Position numbers and translations under genes: made by a program
Notes under the pieces: model-generated
What the model was told of the DNA's origin: nothing
The model's database searches: none
The model's input: the letters and a program-made list of their open reading frames with translations, nothing else
Source: Hyphomicrobiaceae bacterium
Lineage (GTDB): Bacteria; Pseudomonadota; Alphaproteobacteria; Rhizobiales; Hyphomicrobiaceae
Assembly: GCA_025359005.1 (NCBI GenBank)
Contig: JANYHP010000283.1
Span: forward strand, 1 to 9,492
Direction: 5' to 3'
Length of the DNA: 9,492 nt
In this document: one piece after another, positions 6,242-9,492 of the stretch
Layout of the letters: each line of letters begins with the position of its first letter
Position numbering within the stretch: position 1 is the first letter of the stretch

Positions 6242-6275
6242 AGCGCATTGCAACTGATGCGAACTTTCGGCAACC

Positions 6276-6343
6276 GCTCTAGCCCTTTGTTTGTCGAATT
6301 TTCTGCGGATAATCGGGACCCACTTAACCGGGAAATGCTCTAG
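6276..6343. repeat. 68-bp palindromic intergenic repeat, copy 2
   Basis: Same length and orientation as copy 1, with 52 of 68 positions identical by manual alignment. Identity is concentrated at the outer ends (first 30 bases 28/30, last 8 bases 8/8), while the centre differs and its stem is weaker. It ends 10 bases past the stop codon of the minus-strand lipoprotein gene, so it would be transcribed at that messenger's 3' end. The copies are separated by 34 bases. Confidence 0.82.
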
Positions 6344-6353
6344 CCGTCGGCGC

Positions 6354-6923
6354 TTAACCTGTCGTGGAATTCTTCGGCTTCTTCTTCCCCTTCGCGGGCG
6401 CTGCCGCGACAGGCTCCGGCTTGGGCGGCGGGCGGAGCACCTGGGCCTGGCAGCCGTCCTTGCCGCGCGCCCAGGCGATCACGTCGGTGCGCAGCGCGTC
6501 GGCGAGATCAGCGGGGAGCTTGATGTTTTGCATGGTGACGACGGTGTTGGTGTCGCCGCCAGCCGGTATGAGTTCGATGCGGAAGGTGCGCGCCCCCCAT
6601 GGGTGCCCTTGGGTCACGTCGCGCTCGTGCAGCGCGATTTCGGCACGCCCGCCGGTGGTTGGCGAGGCGGCTTCGGCATGAAAGATGTGTGTGCCCTTGA
6701 GTGGGCCGTCGGGCCCCACCCAGCAGACGAGCGCGCGCTGGGCGATGGCTGCGTAGACGGCAGTCGGCGCGTCGTCGGCGGTGACGCTATCGGCCACGGG
6801 CAGTGTGCCGACGGATGTGCTGAGCGAACTCAATGAGAGGCTAGACGGCAAGCCGCCAGTGCAGGCGCTGAGCCCAGCCGACAGAACCGTTACGATACAG
6901 GACTTTGTAAGCCGAGCGATCAT
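6354..6923 (-). CDS. Putative lipoprotein, function unknown
   Basis: A 189-residue protein, not recognised. The start at 6923 gives MIARLTKSCIVTVLSAGLSAC: a basic N-terminus, a hydrophobic core and a lipobox L-S-A-C at residues 18-21. The mature protein should be lipidated on Cys21 and sit in the cell envelope. No clear Shine-Dalgarno is seen before this start; a GGGG lies 12 bases away. ATGs at 6953 and 7094 are open in frame but would put extra residues before the signal, and 7094 would overlap fliJ. After a Ser/Leu-rich linker comes a compact domain of about 120 residues with no motif I can name. The tail is Pro/Lys-rich (PPPKPEP..., then KGKKKPK). It lies 103 bases downstream of fliJ on the same strand and may be read with it. 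The tail could contact peptidoglycan or nucleic acid, but this is speculative. Confidence 0.7.
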   Translation of the reverse strand: MIARLTKSCIVTVLSAGLSACTGGLPSSLSLSSLSTSVGTLPVADSVTADDAPTAVYAAIAQRALVCWVGPDGPLKGTHIFHAEAASPTTGGRAEIALHERDVTQGHPWGARTFRIELIPAGGDTNTVVTMQNIKLPADLADALRTDVIAWARGKDGCQAQVLRPPPKPEPVAAAPAKGKKKPKNSTTG

Positions 6924-7026
6924 GGAGCGGTTAGGCCCCAACCGGCGGCTCATGTCTATGTGGCGCGCGGTAACAGAGGTGGATAATCCGGCGACCGAGC
7001 GCCTGTGCACCAAGTGGGCATGGCGA

Positions 7027-7407
7027 TCAGCCGAATGCGACGCCGGGACGGTCCATTTTGCCATGACTGCTGCGGGCGGTGTCGCGGGCTTCATCGGCCT
7101 CGAGGGCGTTCAGCGCCTCGCGGGCCTGCTGGTGGGCCGCCACGGCCGCGTCGAGTTGGGTGCGCAGGTCAGCGACTGAGACCAGCAGCTTGTCGCGTCG
7201 CTGCCCGGCCGCCTTGGCGAACGTCGAATAGGAGAAGTGCGCCACATCGCGCACGCCGGTGCGTTCTTCTTCGGTGAGGATCTGGCGCTCGAGATCGGCC
7301 GCCATATTCTCGAAGTCGCGGACCATACCCATCAAATCCTCGGCCTTGCGGGCTTTTTCCGCAAGGTCGAACCGTCTGGCGCGCAGCGCCGAATCTCTGG
7401 ACTTCAT
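7027..7407 (-). CDS. fliJ: Flagellar export protein FliJ-like
   Basis: A 126-residue, highly charged protein resembling the short FliJ of Rhizobiales. FliJ is the stalk-like cofactor of the flagellar type III export ATPase FliI and an escort for export chaperones, acting at the cytoplasmic face of the basal body. Two long helices are visible, roughly residues 5-48 (starting RDSALRARRFDLAEKARKAE) and 64-105 (RRDKLLVSVADLRTQLDAAV), separated by a turn carrying the family-like VAHFSYSTFAKA segment. This matches the antiparallel coiled-coil of FliJ. The start at 7407 has AGGGG 9 bases upstream; a TTG start at 7440 would add 11 residues but is less fitting. The gene diverges from ctrA; from memory, fliJ, fliI and ctrA are neighbours in many Rhizobiales. 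FliI is not in the window, and a lipoprotein gene lies downstream instead. Sequence is poorly conserved in this family, so the symbol rests on pattern plus context. Confidence 0.75.
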   Translation of the reverse strand: MKSRDSALRARRFDLAEKARKAEDLMGMVRDFENMAADLERQILTEEERTGVRDVAHFSYSTFAKAAGQRRDKLLVSVADLRTQLDAAVAAHQQAREALNALEADEARDTARSSHGKMDRPGVAFG

Positions 7408-8107
7408 GACGCGATACCCCTGCAACTCATCGTGGCTCAAGAAGGTTACTCAACTTCCGTGCCAAACTCAGTTACTGATACAGCCTCCCGAATTCCGGGT
7501 GCGCCCCGCGACAGAGACCAAGGTCTCAAATCCGGACGGGCCGCGTGCCTGCTCAATACTGTTCCTGGACGGCACAACCGGTCGCCATAAACGCTTGCTC
7601 AAGCATAACATCTGCCATTAATCATTTAAGTTGCGGTAAAGCAACGCTCACATGCCGATTTTGCAATGAAGGCGGGTTCGGCGCTACTTGCGCAAAATGG
7701 CGCTAGCTCCACGAGTCGCAAATCAGTTAATGCTCGCTGCAGTCGCCGACGCTGAGCTTCCCGGAGTGTGTCTCCTGAAACCGCGATAAAGGTGACAAAG
7801 CTATCGTAAGCATATGATTTTGTATCGCAAAACACCAACTCCACTGCGGGTGCGCCGGGATCTGGTGTGGTGAAGTATTGGCGTGTCTGGTGTTTTGTTG
7901 CCGGTTGTAACGGTTGGTGCGCGTCAACCCGATCAGGTCTAGATTCTTGCGCAATTGTGTCGGTTTTGCGGGTGTTGCAAGGGAAAATTAGGGTTTGTTA
8001 ACTTTTTGCGCTTACCAAGGTGGTACTCGGCAAAGTGGTTGTTGTGGCGTTCTCGGTGCGGACATGGGCAGACGGCCTGTCATCAGGCAGGGGACGAGAG
8101 GAAAGAC
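7408..8107. promoter_or_regulatory. 700-base gap with divergent fliJ/ctrA control region
   Basis: No credible gene is seen. A 72-codon minus-strand frame at 7626-7844 has no ribosome binding site or recognisable content. The stretch is visibly AT-richer than the flanking genes, as expected of a control region. Elements seen: CcrM-type GANTC sites at 7713-7717 and 7942-7946; TTAA pairs at 7618-7621 and 7626-7629 (4-base spacer); TTAG-N6-TTAAC at 7988-8002, close to but not the CtrA consensus TTAA-N7-TTAA; the 8-base palindrome TTGCGCAA twice (7688-7695, 7947-7954); and TCAGTTACTG/TCAGTTAATG (7468-7477, 7723-7732). Long upstream regions with more than one promoter and CtrA autoregulation are known for ctrA in other alphaproteobacteria. 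I could not place -35/-10 boxes. Confidence 0.55.
7988..8002 (+). promoter_or_regulatory. Candidate CtrA-binding site upstream of ctrA
   Basis: TTAG-GGTTTG-TTAAC resembles the CtrA box TTAA-N7-TTAAC but has a 6-base spacer and a G in the first half. It lies 105 bases before the ctrA start, a plausible place for autoregulation. The right half GTTAAC is perfect, so it could act as a half-site. Confidence 0.35.
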
Positions 8108-8806
8108 ATGCGGGTTCTTCTAATTGAGGATGACAGTGCGACCGCACAGAGCATCGAACTGATGCTCCAGTCGGAAGGCTTCAACATCTACACCACCGAT
8201 CTCGGCGAAGAGGGTGTCGATCTCGGCAAGCTCTACGACTACGACATTATTCTGCTCGACATCAATCTGCCGGACATGAGCGGATACGAAGTGCTGAAGA
8301 CCCTGCGCGTCAGCAAGGTTCAGACGCCGATCCTCATTCTTTCCGGCCTTGTCGGCATCGAGGACAAGGTTCGCGGTCTCGGCTTCGGCGCCGACGACTA
8401 TATGACCAAGCCGTTCCACAAGGACGAACTGGTGGCGCGCATCCATGCCATCGTGCGGCGCTCCAAGGGCCACGCCCAGTCGGTCATCGAGACGGGCGAT
8501 CTCAAGGTCAACCTCGACACCAAGACCGTCGAAGTGCACCAGCAGCGCGTGCATCTGACCGGCAAGGAATACCAGATGCTGGAGCTGCTCTCGCTGCGCA
8601 AGGGCACCACGCTGACCAAGGAAATGTTCCTCAATCATCTCTACGGCGGGATGGACGAGCCAGAACTGAAAATCATCGACGTGTTCATCTGCAAGTTGCG
8701 CAAAAAGCTGCAGGCAGCGACCGGCGGCAAGCACTATATCGAAACCGTCTGGGGCCGCGGCTACGTGCTGCGCGATCCGGCCGACGAAGGCCATGTCGCT
8801 GCCTGA
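8108..8806 (+). CDS. ctrA: Cell-cycle response regulator CtrA
   Basis: A 232-residue OmpR/PhoB-type response regulator, the master cell-cycle transcription factor of alphaproteobacteria. When phosphorylated through the CckA-ChpT relay it activates division, flagellar and pilus genes and, in Caulobacter, silences the replication origin. The receiver domain (about 1-118) shows the acidic pocket E7-D8-D9, phosphoacceptor Asp51 in LLDINLPDMSGYE, and Lys102 region in DDYMTKPF. The winged-helix domain (about 125-225) includes HLTGKEYQMLELLSLRKGTT, the recognition-helix segment LKIIDVFICKLRKKL and the wing GRGYVLRDP. The protein ends in Ala-Ala, the residue pair that marks Caulobacter CtrA for ClpXP proteolysis. 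The ATG at 8108 is preceded by AGGA (8099-8102). A longer frame from 7955 is not supported. A terminator follows 42 bases after the stop. Identity with the conserved family is essentially unbroken. Confidence 0.98.
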   Translation: MRVLLIEDDSATAQSIELMLQSEGFNIYTTDLGEEGVDLGKLYDYDIILLDINLPDMSGYEVLKTLRVSKVQTPILILSGLVGIEDKVRGLGFGADDYMTKPFHKDELVARIHAIVRRSKGHAQSVIETGDLKVNLDTKTVEVHQQRVHLTGKEYQMLELLSLRKGTTLTKEMFLNHLYGGMDEPELKIIDVFICKLRKKLQAATGGKHYIETVWGRGYVLRDPADEGHVAA

Positions 8807-8848
8807 GCAGCCCGACAGCTCGGACGTTTGTCGGCTTGTGATAGAGCA

Positions 8849-8874
8849 AGGGATCCCTCGGGGTCCCTTTTCCT
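8849..8874 (+). terminator. Rho-independent terminator of ctrA
   Basis: AGGGATCCC (8849-8857) pairs with GGGGTCCCT (8860-8868), giving about 8 base pairs including one T-G pair and a very short loop. It is followed by TTTTCCTTTTT (to 8878). It lies just after ctrA. On the other strand no T-run follows, so it should act mainly on the ctrA transcript. Confidence 0.88.
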
Positions 8875-8894
8875 TTTTCGGTGAACTGCTCGGT

Positions 8895-9491
8895 TCAGTC
8901 GTTGCCGGGCTTGCGCGACGCGTCCGCGGTCGTGCCCGCATCGCCTGCGGCCTCGAGTTCTGCGCGCCTGGCAGCCTCTGCTTGGGCGCGAATGGCCGCT
9001 TCCCTGCGCGCGATATAGGTGGCAGACGCGATGATGACGAATGCGCCGACCCAGGTCCAGCGGTCGATCGTCTCGTTGAAGAAGATCCAGGCGACGAGCG
9101 CTGTGAACGGCAGCTTGGCAAACTCGAACGTCAGCGCCAGCGACGCGTCCATCATCGAATAGCCGCGCACCAGGGTGACGTGCCCGAGAGTGGCGAAGCA
9201 GCCCATGCCTAACAGCAGCGGCACCATGCTCATCGCCGGCCAGCCCCATACGAACAGCGCGGGGATCAGCGACATCGGCGCGAGAAACAAGTGGGTGAGG
9301 AAGACGATCTTGTTGGGGTCGTCGCGGGCGGTCAGCTGCTTGACGAGAATGGCCGAGAAACCACCGGAGACGGACGAAAACAGCGCTGCGACGTGGCCGG
9401 GGGTAATTTGCGAAAACCCCGGGCGCAGGATGATCAGCGCGCCGACGAAGCCCACGGCCAGCGCCGTCCAGCGGCGGGCGCGGACTTTTTC
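8895..9491 (-). CDS. EamA/DMT-family transporter (5' partial)
   Basis: C-terminal 198 residues of a drug/metabolite-transporter-superfamily inner-membrane protein. The frame stays open to the window edge, reading EKVRARRWTALAVGFVGALI; the GTG at 9455 is internal. The visible part begins at the end of the first EamA repeat (the VGFVGALIILRPG segment that usually closes it). It covers the whole second repeat: about six hydrophobic stretches ending in WVGAFVIIASATYIARREA, the family's typical last helix. A 40-residue charged Ala/Glu/Arg-rich tail follows. Complete members are about 290-320 residues, so roughly the first 100-130 are missing. Proteins of this family export amino acids, purines, or other metabolites; the substrate is not readable. 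It converges with ctrA, with the ctrA terminator between them. Confidence 0.9.
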   Translation of the reverse strand, partial: EKVRARRWTALAVGFVGALIILRPGFSQITPGHVAALFSSVSGGFSAILVKQLTARDDPNKIVFLTHLFLAPMSLIPALFVWGWPAMSMVPLLLGMGCFATLGHVTLVRGYSMMDASLALTFEFAKLPFTALVAWIFFNETIDRWTWVGAFVIIASATYIARREAAIRAQAEAARRAELEAAGDAGTTADASRKPGND

Positions 9492-9492
9492 G

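Noticed and set aside
7626..7844. 72-codon minus-strand frame in the ctrA upstream gap
   Set aside because: It has no ribosome binding site and no recognisable motif, and the region is better explained as regulatory DNA.
7955..8107. 51-residue N-terminal extension of CtrA
   Set aside because: CtrA proteins begin MRVLLIEDD, a good ribosome binding site precedes 8108, and the extension reads as non-protein sequence.
1..9492. CRISPR array, tRNA, rRNA or a complete insertion sequence
   Set aside because: No regularly spaced repeat series, cloverleaf or ribosomal segment, or transposase-like frame was seen on either strand; the only dispersed repeats are the two 68-bp units.

Overview
The window reads as a GC-rich chromosome segment of an alphaproteobacterium, most likely Hyphomicrobiales (Rhizobiales) or a close relative. 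The main evidence is a near-textbook CtrA cell-cycle response regulator, a Rhizobiales-type FliJ-like flagellar protein encoded divergently from it, and two copies of an approximately 68-bp palindromic intergenic repeat of the type scattered through Rhizobiales genomes. All identifications come from reading the sequence and from memory of families; no search was run.

Layout. (1) 1-476: 3' part of an ABC-transporter permease of the SsuC/TauC (nitrate/sulfonate/taurine) type. (2) 624-1421: classical SDR oxidoreductase. (3) 1422-1713: convergent gap with hairpins and a short TTAA-rich repeat set. (4) 1714-2823, minus strand: TakP-like TRAP solute-binding protein with a Tat-type signal and no TRAP membrane genes beside it. 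(5) 2922-5842, plus strand: a tightly packed operon encoding an FAH-family hydrolase, a small three-segment membrane protein, a metallo-beta-lactamase-fold protein with an altered metal site, and a DinB/YfiT-fold protein. (6) 5923-6343: broken remnant of a LysE/RhtB exporter followed by the two repeat copies. (7) 6354-7407, minus strand: a small lipoprotein of unknown function and FliJ. (8) 7408-8107: a 700-base, relatively AT-rich gap. (9) 8108-8806: ctrA with a strong terminator. (10) 8895 to the window end, minus strand: C-terminal half of an EamA/DMT transporter.

How the parts may work together. The FAH/MBL/DinB operon diverges from a binding protein closely resembling TakP, a 2-oxo-acid binder. 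FAH-family enzymes hydrolyse or decarboxylate oxo-acids, and some DinB-fold proteins are thiol-dependent maleylpyruvate isomerases. The block is therefore plausibly a small uptake-and-catabolism module for an oxo-acid or aromatic ring-cleavage product. This is inference; the substrate is unknown. The most unusual protein is the MBL-fold enzyme, which keeps one set of zinc ligands but has lost three positions of the second. The fliJ-ctrA half is core cell-cycle and flagellar biology with an accessory lipoprotein next to it. The pseudogene and repeats mark a decayed junction between the two halves.
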